Below, in pieces: positions 1 through 7,534 of a stretch of 64,000 nt of DNA (positions within the stretch are counted from its first letter, which is position 1; each line of letters begins with the position of its first letter). The stretch lies in NCBI RefSeq assembly GCF_004795055.1, contig NZ_SSBJ01000005.1:62001-126000 (forward strand). The letters run 5' to 3'. A program made the position numbers and the translations under genes. This stretch comes from Streptomyces sp. A1136. GTDB taxonomy: Bacteria > Actinomycetota > Actinomycetes > Streptomycetales > Streptomycetaceae. Under the pieces are notes generated by a model, which did not search any database, was not told the origin of the DNA, and was given only the letters and a program-made list of their open reading frames with translations.

Positions 1-440
1 GCGCGCAGCGCGTCGATCAGGGCGACGCCCGGCAGGGGCGCGAACGGGTCGACGGGGGCGGCCGGAAGCCCGGCGGGTCCGACGGGGCCGCCGGACCGGG
101 TGGACGCGCCGGACGGCGCGGGGGCGGGGGCCGCGACGACGACCGTCCCCGCGCGGCCCCGGCCCGCCACCTGCCCGGCGTCGGCCAGGCGTTGGTAGAC
201 CTCGGTGACCAGGCCGCGCGAGACCCGCAGTTCGGCGGCGAGCACGCGGCCCGCGGGGAGTCGGCTCCCGACGGGCAGGGTGCCGTCCGCGATGGCGGAG
301 CGGATGCGGGAGGTCAGCCAATCGGTGCGGCCTCGGGGCGGCGCCTCGCCGATGTCGAGCAGCAGGAAGTCGGAGCCGGCGTTTGGGGGCCCCTTGAGAA
401 TTCTGGACCCCTTGAGACGGCCCTCTTCGGCACTGCTCAT
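1..440 (-). CDS. MocR/GntR-family PLP-fused transcriptional regulator, N-terminal part (runs off the left edge)
   Basis: Only the first 146 codons are present. The ATG at 440 opens a protein with the GntR winged-helix layout: a DWLTSRIRSAI helix, LPVGSRLPTSRVLA and a LRVSRGLVTEVYQRL recognition segment at about residues 35-85. A Pro/Ala-rich linker follows, as in MocR/PdxR-type regulators, which carry a C-terminal aminotransferase-like PLP domain (outside the window here). It is divergent from the DMT exporter at 470 with only 29 bp between the start codons, so it probably regulates that gene and itself. Residues 8-17 contain a short LKG repeat that comes from an 18-bp direct repeat in the DNA. 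A simple GntR regulator is less likely because of the linker, but the aminotransferase half cannot be seen. Confidence 0.85.
   Translation of the reverse strand, partial: MSSAEEGRLKGSRILKGPPNAGSDFLLLDIGEAPPRGRTDWLTSRIRSAIADGTLPVGSRLPAGRVLAAELRVSRGLVTEVYQRLADAGQVAGRGRAGTVVVAAPAPAPSGASTRSGGPVGPAGLPAAPVDPFAPLPGVALIDALR
390..417. repeat. Direct repeat of ccccttgaga, period 18 bp, at the MocR/EamA divergent start
   Basis: Two identical 10-mers begin at 390 and 408, on the same face of the helix within the first codons of the MocR gene and about 55-80 bp upstream of the exporter start. MocR regulators commonly bind direct repeats near divergent promoters, so this may be an operator; it may also simply be a coding repeat. 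Confidence 0.4.
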
Positions 441-469
441 GGGTCCAATACTGGCAGAGGCTGAACGGC

Positions 470-1417
470 ATGAACGAATCCGCCTCCGTGTCCGCGCCCG
501 TCCCCGCTCGCTCGCCCTCCTCCCCCCTCCGTGACCTGCTTCCCGGGGTCATCGGCATGGTGTTGGTCGGGGGGAGCGTCACCGTCTCCCGCTGCCTCGT
601 CGGCGCCCCGCTCTTCGCGCCCCAAGCCGTCCGTTACGCGGTCGCCGCCGTGATCCTCTTCGCCCTGACCCGGGCCGCCCGGGTACCCGTGCGGCGTCCT
701 CGCGGCCGTGAATGGCTGTGGCTGGCCGGTATCGCGGCGAGTGGACTGGTCCTGTTCAACGTCGCCGTGGTGCGGGGCGTCGCGCACGCCGAGCCGGCCG
801 TCATCGCGGTCGCGGTGGCCTCCGTGCCGGTCCTGCTCGGGCTCGTCGGTCCGCTGCTGGAGCGGCAGCGGCCCAGTCGGCGGGTGCTGCTCGCCGCCCC
901 CGTCGTCGTCGCCGGCGCCGTCCTGGTCGAGGGGACCGGCCGCACCGACGCGGCCGGGGTCGGCTGGGCCGCGCTCGCGCTGGCCTGCGAGGCGGGGTTC
1001 ACGCTGCTCGCGGTGCCGGTGCTGGGCCGCCACGGCGCGTGGGGGGTTTCCTTCCACACGGTGTGGCTGGGGGCGGTGATGCTGACGGGACTCGCCCTGC
1101 TCGTGGAGCGGCCCGCCTCCCTCGCGGCGCCGGGACCGCGGCAGTGGACGGCGGTCGGCTACTTGGCGATCATGGTGACGGCGGTGGCCTTCCTGCTCTG
1201 GTACCGCACGGTGGCCGCCGTGGGAGCCGGGCGCGCCGGGCTGCTGACCGGGTTCGCGCCGCTCGCCGCGGCCGGGGCGGGAGCGGTGACGGGCGGCGGG
1301 GCCCCGGGGCCGACGGTGTGGCTGGGGCTGGCCGTGGTGATCGCCGGGCTTGCCATCGGACTGCGGTCGACCGGCACGCCCGCGCGGGAACCGGAGCCGG
1401 CGCCCACGTCCCCTTGA
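470..1417 (+). CDS. EamA/DMT-superfamily transporter
   Basis: This 315-residue integral membrane protein has about ten hydrophobic segments in two repeated halves, the usual EamA arrangement and length. It begins with a short Pro/Ser/Ala-rich cytoplasmic tail and ends in a Pro/Glu-rich tail. The first half carries GGSVTVSRCLV and the second half ends in a LGLAVVIAGLAIGL helix. The ATG at 470 is preceded by GAGG about 9 nt upstream. Members export or import small metabolites such as amino acids; the substrate cannot be read from the sequence. The divergent MocR-type regulator next door suggests an amino compound or PLP-related ligand. Confidence 0.88.
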   Translation: MNESASVSAPVPARSPSSPLRDLLPGVIGMVLVGGSVTVSRCLVGAPLFAPQAVRYAVAAVILFALTRAARVPVRRPRGREWLWLAGIAASGLVLFNVAVVRGVAHAEPAVIAVAVASVPVLLGLVGPLLERQRPSRRVLLAAPVVVAGAVLVEGTGRTDAAGVGWAALALACEAGFTLLAVPVLGRHGAWGVSFHTVWLGAVMLTGLALLVERPASLAAPGPRQWTAVGYLAIMVTAVAFLLWYRTVAAVGAGRAGLLTGFAPLAAAGAGAVTGGGAPGPTVWLGLAVVIAGLAIGLRSTGTPAREPEPAPTSP

Positions 1418-1489
1418 GGGTCGCGGAGCCGTGCATCACCATCCGCTGACGCCCCCGTACCGCACCGCCCCTCACCGCCCCGCACCGAC

Positions 1490-1507
1490 CCGGGTGGCGC
1501 CACCCGG
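1490..1507. terminator. Perfect 18-bp palindrome between convergent genes
   Basis: ccgggtgg/ccacccgg forms a 7-8 bp GC stem with a 2-4 nt loop, 73 nt after the exporter stop and before the convergent methyltransferase. There is no T-run, which is usual for actinobacterial terminators. The rest of 1418-1641 shows no gene. Confidence 0.4.
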
Positions 1508-1641
1508 CCGGTCGCCGGGGGCGTCCGGCGGTTCGGTGGCGACGACCCCGGATGCTTCGGCCCGCCGGCCGGCCGCCGCGCCGGCATGGCGCCGGGCCGC
1601 TTCCGAACCCCGCGGTCGGTCAACGGAGCGGGACAGGAGGG

Positions 1642-2280
1642 TCAGGGCGTCGCGTCGGGGCGTCTCGCGTAGCAGAACAGGTGCTCCTCCGGGTCGGCGA
1701 GGCCGCCTTCGGGATGGAACAGGGTCGTGCGGTGGTGCAGCAGCTCCAGACCGGCCGATTCGATCCGGTGCGTGTACTCCTGCGCGGACAGGCTGCTGAC
1801 GGTGACCTGGTGTCCCATCCACTCGATGGCGAGGCCGCTGATGTCACCCGGCACCGTGGCCAGGACGAGGTAACCGCCCGGCGCCACCCACGAGGCCATC
1901 CGTTCCAACGAGGCGGCGACTTCCCGCTGTTCCATCATCAGCAGCGGGAAGAAGGCGCACACCGCGTCGAAGCCGGCCTCCCCGGGCGAGTACGTGCGCA
2001 CGTCCTCCTGTTCGAAGCGCGCCTGCGGGACCCGCTCGCGCGCGAGGGCGACCATGGCGGCCGAGACGTCGATGCCGGTCACCGCGCAACCCGCCGCCGC
2101 CAGCCGCTCGGCGGTGGGCCGGCCGGTGCCGCTGCCCACGTCGAGCACGCGCGCACCGGCGGGCAGCCGGCCGGTGAGCCAGTCCAGGGCCTCCAGTTGG
2201 GCGGGCACCCGCCCGAACGCCTCCTCGTAGCGCTCCGCGAGCGCGTCGAACACCGCGGCCGCCGACTCGTTTCCACTCAT
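1642..2280 (-). CDS. Class I SAM-dependent methyltransferase
   Basis: The 212-residue protein has a complete Rossmann methyltransferase core. Motif I is VLDVGSGTGR near residue 46, followed by the acidic strand end VTGIDVSAAM, a FEQEDVRTY motif II and the post-motif GGYLVLATVPG. The family (Methyltransf_11/25) methylates small molecules; nothing here points to the substrate. The ATG at 2280 has AAGGAG upstream at a longer than usual distance of about 12 nt. It is convergent with the exporter and stands alone on its strand. Confidence 0.87.
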   Translation of the reverse strand: MSGNESAAAVFDALAERYEEAFGRVPAQLEALDWLTGRLPAGARVLDVGSGTGRPTAERLAAAGCAVTGIDVSAAMVALARERVPQARFEQEDVRTYSPGEAGFDAVCAFFPLLMMEQREVAASLERMASWVAPGGYLVLATVPGDISGLAIEWMGHQVTVSSLSAQEYTHRIESAGLELLHHRTTLFHPEGGLADPEEHLFCYARRPDATP

Positions 2281-2465
2281 CGTGATGCCCCGCTCCTTGT
2301 CGTCCCCACGGCGGCCGGCCGACGTTGGGCTCGGCCATCGAGGTCCACGGTTTCCCGTTCACCTCGCTCCTGGCCCGAGTCTGACGTACCGGGGCGCCCG
2401 GGGCGAGAAGGACGTCCCGTTGTCGCGGGTACGGGGCGATGGGGGTGCGCGCGTCGGTGGCGGGC

Positions 2466-2843
2466 TCAGGCTCTCGTGTCGGGCGCCAGCACCACGGCCG
2501 TACCGTACGCGCACACCTCGGTCCCGACGTCGGCGGCCTCGGTCACGTCGAAACGCATGGCCAGGACCGCGTTGGCGCCGCGCGCCTTGGCCTGCTCGAT
2601 GAGCCGGTCCATCGCCTGGTTGCGGGTCTGTACGAGGGTCTTGGTCAGCCCCCGGAGCTCTCCGCCGATCATGGACTTCAGGCCGGCGCCGATCTGGCTG
2701 CCCAGGTGGCGCGAGCGCACGGTGAGTCCGAAGACCTCCCCGACGACCCGCTCGACCCGGTATCCGGGGGCGTCGTTGGTCGTCACCACCATGACCCCGG
2801 TCTGTTCGGCCCCTGGGCCTCCGCCAAAGTCGTCGATACTCAT
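2466..2843 (-). CDS. UPF0145 (YbjQ-like) heavy-metal-binding domain protein
   Basis: The start is taken at the internal ATG at 2843 because it gives the usual family length (125 aa); the reading frame extends upstream only as Arg/Pro-rich sequence. The protein shows the YbjQ pattern: a VMVVTTNDAPGYRVERVVGEVFGLTV strand-helix start, a RGLTKTLVQTRNQAMDRL helix, ARGANAVLAMRFD and a closing VCAYGTAVVL. The family forms pentameric rings and is annotated as metal binding, but its function is unknown. It is divergent from the methyltransferase at 3001. Confidence 0.85.
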   Translation of the reverse strand: MSIDDFGGGPGAEQTGVMVVTTNDAPGYRVERVVGEVFGLTVRSRHLGSQIGAGLKSMIGGELRGLTKTLVQTRNQAMDRLIEQAKARGANAVLAMRFDVTEAADVGTEVCAYGTAVVLAPDTRA

Positions 2844-3000
2844 GGCACCCACTGTCGCGCCGGGGGCGGACGCCCGCATCCCGAGGGGGCGTGACGGCGG
2901 GTCGACCGCGGCGCGGGAATGGCTGGCGCGCGCCCCCCGCGACTCTCTAGCATGGGCCACCCCCACGCCGCGGGCCCCGCAGGGCCATCAAGGAGGGCAC

Positions 3001-3849
3001 ATGGAGTTAGGGCCGAATCCGTCCCAGGCGCCGTTCATCGACATGCACACCCCGAGCGTCGCCCGTATGTACGACTGGCTCCTGGGCGGCGTGGAGAACT
3101 ACGCCAGCGACCGCGAGGCATGCGCCCGGCTGCTGGAGATCGCACCCAGCACCCAGCTGCTGGCCCGCAACAACCGGGCGTTCCTCAGCCGCGTCGTGCG
3201 GATCCTCGTCGAGGACTACGGGATCAGGCAGTTCCTCGACCACGGCTCGGGCCTTCCCACCCAGGACAACGTCCACGAGGTGGCCCAGCGCATCGACAAG
3301 GACTGCAAGGTCGCCTACATCGACAACGACCCGATGGTCCTCGCGCACGCCCAGACCACGCTGCACGACAACTCCGGCACCCTGGTGCTGCCCATGGACA
3401 TGCGTGACACCGAGCGCATCCGCGAGGCCACCGGTGGGTTCCTCGACTGGAACCGTCCCATCGCGGCGCTGTTCGTGTCCGTGCTGCACTGCATCCCGGA
3501 CTCCGACGACGACCGTTCCCCGTCCGCCGTCGTGCGCAAGACCGCGGCCCTGCTGCCGCCGGGCAGCTTCATGGTCATCTGCCAACTCGTCAGCGACGAC
3601 CCCGTGGTGCGGGACGACGTGACGCGGCTGATGGACGTCACCACGCACGGGAACTGGGGGCGGGTACGCGAGACCCACGAGGTGCGGCGGTACTTCGACG
3701 GGCTGGAGATACTCGAACCGGACCTCGTCGACGTGGTCGACTGGCGCCCCGACTCCTCGCCGCCCCCGCGCGGGCTCCGGCCGAAGGACTGGGTCGAGTG
3801 GGGCGGCGTGGGCCGCCTCCTCCCGCCGGCCCGACAACCGGCCGAATGA
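3001..3849 (+). CDS. DUF574 (S-adenosyl methyltransferase family) protein, TTA-containing
   Basis: The 282-residue protein matches the actinobacterial DUF574 family: an N-terminal helix with SVARMYDWLLGG and NYASDREAC, the SAM-binding strand FLDHGSGLPT (in place of the classical GxGxG) and VAYIDNDPMVLAHA. The ATG at 3001 has a near-perfect AAGGAGGG ribosome site. Streptomyces carry many paralogues of unknown substrate, often beside DUF397/XRE genes, and such a pair lies 2 kb to the right. Codon 3 is TTA (3007-3009), so translation should depend on the bldA leucyl-tRNA and be developmentally delayed. An ORF extends upstream in frame but without coding signal. Confidence 0.88.
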   Translation: MELGPNPSQAPFIDMHTPSVARMYDWLLGGVENYASDREACARLLEIAPSTQLLARNNRAFLSRVVRILVEDYGIRQFLDHGSGLPTQDNVHEVAQRIDKDCKVAYIDNDPMVLAHAQTTLHDNSGTLVLPMDMRDTERIREATGGFLDWNRPIAALFVSVLHCIPDSDDDRSPSAVVRKTAALLPPGSFMVICQLVSDDPVVRDDVTRLMDVTTHGNWGRVRETHEVRRYFDGLEILEPDLVDVVDWRPDSSPPPRGLRPKDWVEWGGVGRLLPPARQPAE

Positions 3850-3934
3850 GCTGAGTCACCGGGGGCACGCGGGGAGTCCCGGACCGCGTGGCAGGCCGGG
3901 GGAGGTCCACGAAGGGCATGAAGGGCATGGCTCG

Positions 3935-4810
3935 ATGACCATCGTCGTCACCACACCGACCGGACACGTGGGATCGCGCGTCGTGCGACTGCTGCTCCAG
4001 GCCGGCGTGCGCCCCCGCGTCCTGGTCCGAGACCCGGCCCGCCTGGACGAGGAGACCCGTGCGCGGGTCGACGTGCACCGAGGCGACCTCACGGACGCGG
4101 GGTTCGTCCGCGCGGCGGTGCAGGGGGCGCGGACCGTCTTCTGGGTGGATCCCACCCCGCACACGGCGCCGGACCCGATCGCGACCTCGCTGGCGACGGC
4201 GGCCCCATTGGTGGAGGCCGCCCGTGCCGGTGACATCGCCCGGGTGGCGCTGTTGAGCAGCATCGGGGCGGAGAAGCGGCACGGGGTCGGGCACATCGAC
4301 GCCTTGGCCGGGATCGAGGAGCGACTGGACGCCACCGGAGCGGACGTGCTGCACCTGCGCTGCGCGTACTTCTTCACCAATCTGCTGCTCGACCTCGAAG
4401 GACTCGCGCGGGGCGTCCTGACCACGGCGTTCGACCCGGGCCGGCCGATGCCGTGGGTCGATCCGCGCGACATCGGCGACGTCGTCGCGGCCCGTTTACT
4501 CGGCGACGCCTGGCGGGGCCGGGTGGTGCAGGCCGTGCACGGGCCGGAGGATCTCACCTTCGAGCAGGTCGCCCGCATCCTCACCGGGGTCCTCGGACGC
4601 AAGGTCCGGCTCGAACCCGTCGATGACGACGCGGTGCGGGAGGCCCTTCACGCGGCCGGGCTGTCGCCGGCGGCGGTGGAGGGCATCGTCGGCATGACCG
4701 CCGGATCGCGCGATCTGGTACCCGAGCAGCCCCGTGATCTGACGACCACCACCCCGACACGGCTCGACGGGTGGGCCCGTACCGAGCTGCTTCCGCTCCT
4801 GCGCAGGTGA
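3935..4810 (+). CDS. NmrA-like NAD(P)-binding oxidoreductase (atypical SDR), TTA-containing
   Basis: The 291-residue protein opens with an atypical SDR nucleotide-binding motif, TTPTGHVGSRVV, followed by RVLVRDPARL and a RGDLTD segment that would contact the cofactor. There is no classical YxxxK dyad, which fits NmrA/QOR2-type redox sensors or quinone reductases. Residue 188 is a TTA leucine codon (4496-4498). A six-codon leader ORF (ATG 3918 to TGA 3938) overlaps the start as ATGA, downstream of GGGGAGG, so initiation may depend on coupled reinitiation. The gene is convergent with the XRE gene across a strong hairpin. Confidence 0.83.
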   Translation: MTIVVTTPTGHVGSRVVRLLLQAGVRPRVLVRDPARLDEETRARVDVHRGDLTDAGFVRAAVQGARTVFWVDPTPHTAPDPIATSLATAAPLVEAARAGDIARVALLSSIGAEKRHGVGHIDALAGIEERLDATGADVLHLRCAYFFTNLLLDLEGLARGVLTTAFDPGRPMPWVDPRDIGDVVAARLLGDAWRGRVVQAVHGPEDLTFEQVARILTGVLGRKVRLEPVDDDAVREALHAAGLSPAAVEGIVGMTAGSRDLVPEQPRDLTTTTPTRLDGWARTELLPLLRR

Positions 4811-4861
4811 CGGGGCCCGGCCCAACCGGTCACGGCGCACGCTCGGAAGGCCCCGCGTCCC

Positions 4862-4926
4862 AGGCCGTGTCTTTTGGATCAGACCGGATCAGCCGCAGGG
4901 CCGGCCTGATCCCAAAGACACGGCCT
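4862..4926. terminator. Bidirectional 20-bp stem-loop terminator
   Basis: The arms 4862-4881 and 4907-4926 (aggccgtgtctt / aagacacggcct at their ends) pair over 20 bp with a single mismatch, around a 25-nt GC-rich loop. It sits 51 nt after the NmrA-like stop and its right end includes two bases of the stop codon of the convergent XRE gene, so it can terminate both transcripts. Confidence 0.7.
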
Positions 4927-5875
4927 AGTCCTCCAGGTACTGCCGCAGCGCTTCCTCGACGAGTTCGCGGCTGCGCTCACGCGACGCCGCCGCCTTCCGG
5001 AGATTGCTGAGGGCGTTGCGGTGGTCGTCCAGGGCGCGGGGGCGGGTCACGTAGTTGGCGCCGTTGATGTGCTCGACGTACGCCAGCTCGCCCGGTCCGC
5101 CGTCGGCGAACTTGAGGTGGGTGATGGGGTAGGGCGGGGCCGCCGAGTAGCCCCAGGACATTTCCAGGACACGGATGTTGACCTTGGCGATGTCCCCGGC
5201 ACGGAGCAGGTGGCGCAGTTGTTCGCGCATCACCTCGGCGTTGCCGCAGCGGCGCTGGAGGACCCCTTGGTCGAGGAGGACCGTCAGACGCGGCACCTCG
5301 CCCTCCATCAGACGCAGTTGGCGTTGGGTGCGCAGTTGCACGACGCGGTCCATCTCGTCGTCGGACGCGCTGGGCATCACCGCCCTGACCATGTGCCGGG
5401 CGTAGGCCGGGGTCTGGAGGATCCCCGGTACCACGAGGTTCTCGTAGACGCAGATCTCCTGCGCCTCGCCCTCCAGTTGGATCAGGCGCTTGAGGAAGGT
5501 GGGGGTCACGTCGCTGTACTGCTCGTACCACTCGCAGTCCTGGGCGTGCTCCAAGAGCCGCTCGACGGTCCGCATCTCCTCGCCGTCGAGCCCGTAGTGG
5601 CGGGCGAGGTCGAGGACGTCCCGTGCCTTGGGCGGGCTCTCGCCCCGCTCCAGTCGGCTGATCTTCGACACCGATCCGCGGATGACGGGTGCCACGTCCT
5701 TCAGGGTGAGACCGCGCGCCTCGCGCCACCCCCGGAGTTCCTGTCCCAACACCCGGGCGGCCGCCGCCCGTCCCTGCTCCCGCTCCAGCGGCAGGACCGG
5801 GGCGAGCGGATCGGGGAGGGCGCCGCCCGGCGGGGCGGACAGCGGATCGTGCAGGGGTTCGGGCAGCGCGGGCAT
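4925..5875 (-). CDS. XRE-family helix-turn-helix protein with DUF5753 domain
   Basis: The ATG at 5875 is chosen because GGAG lies 7 nt upstream; a TTG further up has no ribosome site. The 316-residue protein has an N-terminal Pro-rich stretch, an XRE helix-turn-helix around residues 40-95 (LRGWREARGLTLKDVAPVI followed by SVSKISRLERGESPP) and then the DUF5753 effector domain with YENLVVPGILQTPAYA. This architecture is very abundant in Streptomyces and pairs with DUF397 proteins in development and antibiotic control. The DUF397 partner is directly upstream on the same strand, 90 bp away. Confidence 0.9.
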   Translation of the reverse strand: MPALPEPLHDPLSAPPGGALPDPLAPVLPLEREQGRAAAARVLGQELRGWREARGLTLKDVAPVIRGSVSKISRLERGESPPKARDVLDLARHYGLDGEEMRTVERLLEHAQDCEWYEQYSDVTPTFLKRLIQLEGEAQEICVYENLVVPGILQTPAYARHMVRAVMPSASDDEMDRVVQLRTQRQLRLMEGEVPRLTVLLDQGVLQRRCGNAEVMREQLRHLLRAGDIAKVNIRVLEMSWGYSAAPPYPITHLKFADGGPGELAYVEHINGANYVTRPRALDDHRNALSNLRKAAASRERSRELVEEALRQYLED

Positions 5876-5965
5876 GCGGAACTCCAATGTGACCCGGGCG
5901 GATCTCAATCGTCAGAATGGGGCGTGGACGCCCGCCCGTCCAAGCTTTGGCCTAAGCCTTGGACC

Positions 5966-6199
5966 TCATCCGGTCAGTTGATCGAATTCGGCGCGCTTGA
6001 CGCCGTCGAGGAACGCCTCGATCTCCCCGGCGGTGAAGATCAGGGCCGGGCCGTCGGGGAAACGCGAGTTGCGCATCGCCACGGCGCCGTCGGTCAGCGC
6101 GGCGACCTCCACACAGTTTCCGTTGCCGACGCTGGCGCTGCTCTTGACCCAGACCGCACCGGGAATCTCGCTCGCCACGACACCATTGCGTAACTGCAT
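5966..6199 (-). CDS. DUF397 small regulatory-partner protein, TTA at codon 3
   Basis: The ATG at 6199 has an AGGAGAGG ribosome site; the frame extends upstream without one. The 77-residue protein shows the DUF397 pattern: VWVKSSASVGNGNCVEVAAL, AMRNSRFPDGPALIF and a closing GEIEAFLDGVK. DUF397 proteins act with a neighbouring XRE-DUF5753 protein, in some systems as an antagonist; the partner is immediately downstream here, whereas DUF397 more often follows the XRE gene. Codon 3 is TTA (6191-6193), which would make output of the pair bldA dependent. Confidence 0.88.
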   Translation of the reverse strand: MQLRNGVVASEIPGAVWVKSSASVGNGNCVEVAALTDGAVAMRNSRFPDGPALIFTAGEIEAFLDGVKRAEFDQLTG

Positions 6200-6524
6200 G
6201 ATGAGACCTCTCCTCGTTCCGACGCGCATGATCGGGCAATCGCATATGGGATTGCACGACAAGCAGTTGTGAGAATGCTAGCCGGCACGGGCAGCCGTGG
6301 AAGTCCCCCGAAAGGGTGCCTCCCCGCCGCCGTTCCCCCATGGATCACCCCATGAGGCAACCATCCACCCCAAAGATGACCGATTGGGCAAATCGGGCTA
6401 AACGGCGGTGCGTCGCCGGGGTGTCGAGGCGTCTCCTCGCCATAGTCGTCCGTGGCGACCGCCTGGTCGCCGGCCCGAGCCGCGTGGCGCGGTCGGGCGA
6501 TTGTCTTCGTAGAGGAGTCGGCTC
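6200..6524. other. 325-bp divergent intergenic region
   Basis: This separates the DUF397 and SH3-protein starts. It is less GC-rich than its surroundings near 6230-6285. I see TTGCAC at 6253 followed after about 17 nt by ATGCTA, a weak promoter-like pair on the plus strand, and a 7-bp hairpin at 6454-6471 (ggcgacc/ggtcgcc) in the presumed leader of the SH3 gene. No gene and no riboswitch I can recognise. Confidence 0.35.
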
Positions 6525-7049
6525 ATGCTGAAGCCCACCAGGACCGTCCTCGCACTTACCGCCGGAAGCCTGGTGCTCGGCCTCGTCAGCGCGGGCGCCG
6601 CCATCGCCGACGAGGACCCGATGGCCGAGATCCCGGCACACCACGAGCACGGCAGCGTCAAGCGGCAGGTCTGGGGCAAGGTCGTCTCGTCCGGCCGGCT
6701 CACGATCCGCAGCAAGCCGAGCACCCGCTCGTACTCGCTGGGCAAGATCGAGTCGGGCCGGAGGATCGCGCTCGAATGCAAGCAGCGCGGGGAGAGCGTC
6801 AACGGCAACGACCTCTGGTACCTGCTCGACAACCGCAAGGACCGGGACGAGTGGAACGACGGCAACAACGGCCGCGACGACTTCAATGACGGTCGTGAGG
6901 ACGGTCGCGAGGACGGTCGCGACGACTTCAACGACGGCCGCGACGGTGAGGGCAAGGCCGTCAAGAAGGCCTCGAAGAAGGACCGGGACTACGGCTGGGT
7001 GGCCGCCCGCTACGTCAAGAACCTCGACACGGTGCCGTGGTGCCGCTGA
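6525..7049 (+). CDS. Secreted SH3-like protein with an acidic repeat insertion
   Basis: This 174-residue protein starts with a Sec signal peptide (KPTR, a hydrophobic core with LALTAGSLVLGLVSAGAAI, cleavage near AIA-DE at residue 28). An SH3b-like domain begins at about residue 50 (LTIRSKPSTRSYSLGKI) and reaches NDLWYLL, is then interrupted by about 55 hydrophilic residues rich in Asp, Gly, Arg and Asn (repeats of DGRED and DDFNDGRD), and resumes with YGWVAARYVKNL. Extracellular SH3b domains usually bind cell-wall peptides. The ATG at 6525 has GAGGAG upstream. A perfect terminator follows. The repeat may be length-variable between strains. Confidence 0.82.
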   Translation: MLKPTRTVLALTAGSLVLGLVSAGAAIADEDPMAEIPAHHEHGSVKRQVWGKVVSSGRLTIRSKPSTRSYSLGKIESGRRIALECKQRGESVNGNDLWYLLDNRKDRDEWNDGNNGRDDFNDGREDGREDGRDDFNDGRDGEGKAVKKASKKDRDYGWVAARYVKNLDTVPWCR

Positions 7050-7084
7050 CCGGCGCGCCGGGCCACTGATCGCCGAGCCGCTCG

Positions 7085-7123
7085 CCGGGAGGCCGGCTCC
7101 TCTCGGAGGAGCCGGCCTCCCGG
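7085..7123. terminator. Perfect 18-bp terminator hairpin
   Basis: Arms 7085-7102 and 7106-7123 pair perfectly around a 3-nt loop. It lies 35 nt after the SH3-protein stop and 28 nt past the stop of the convergent NYN gene, so it likely serves both. Confidence 0.8.
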
Positions 7124-7151
7124 CTGTCGTCGGTCCGTCGTCGGTCCGTCG

Positions 7152-7511
7152 TCAGTCGGCCGGGTGGACGGTGCGCGGGCCGACGCACCGTGCTCCGTAC
7201 GCCCGCACCCGCGCGCGCAGTTCCCGGTCCGCCGTCACCACGACCGGGCGGGTGCCGTCGCCGCGCTCCGCGTAGGCGGCCACCAGCTCCACGATCCGGT
7301 CGTCGCCGCTCCCGGGTGCGGCGTCCACCCGTACGCCGGGTACGGAAGCGACGCCCTTGGCCGCGCCCTCGACCACGAGGACGATCTCCTCGCCCGCCCC
7401 GCGCCGTGCCAGCCGGTCGCGCAGGCGCTCGGCGGCGCCGCGCCGGTCGCGCCACCAGCCGTCCGGCACGGACCCGACGACGTTCGCGCCGTCCACGATC
7501 AATACGTCCAC
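7152..7511 (-). CDS. NYN/PIN-like domain protein, putative RNase of an RNA-repair operon
   Basis: Translation probably begins at the GTG at 7511, giving 119 residues that start straight into the first strand, VDVLIVDGANVVGS. Acidic residues sit where PIN-like nucleases bind metal: D in VDGAN, E in LVVEG, the DD pair in GSGDDRIV and D in VVTADRELR. This is the NYN (YacP-like) layout; members I know of cleave structured RNA, though some actinobacterial homologues carry an unsupported pyrophosphohydrolase label. It is the last gene of a minus-strand operon, 23 nt after the polynucleotide kinase/phosphatase. Enzymatic activity is inferred, not shown. Confidence 0.78.
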   Translation of the reverse strand: MDVLIVDGANVVGSVPDGWWRDRRGAAERLRDRLARRGAGEEIVLVVEGAAKGVASVPGVRVDAAPGSGDDRIVELVAAYAERGDGTRPVVVTADRELRARVRAYGARCVGPRTVHPAD

Positions 7512-7534
7512 GGTCAGACCCGTCCCGGACCGGT

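Noticed and set aside
6380-6524. Possible riboswitch (ydaO-type) in front of the secreted SH3 gene
   Set aside because: The genomic context would fit, but I could not find the conserved ydaO core; only a 7-bp hairpin is visible.
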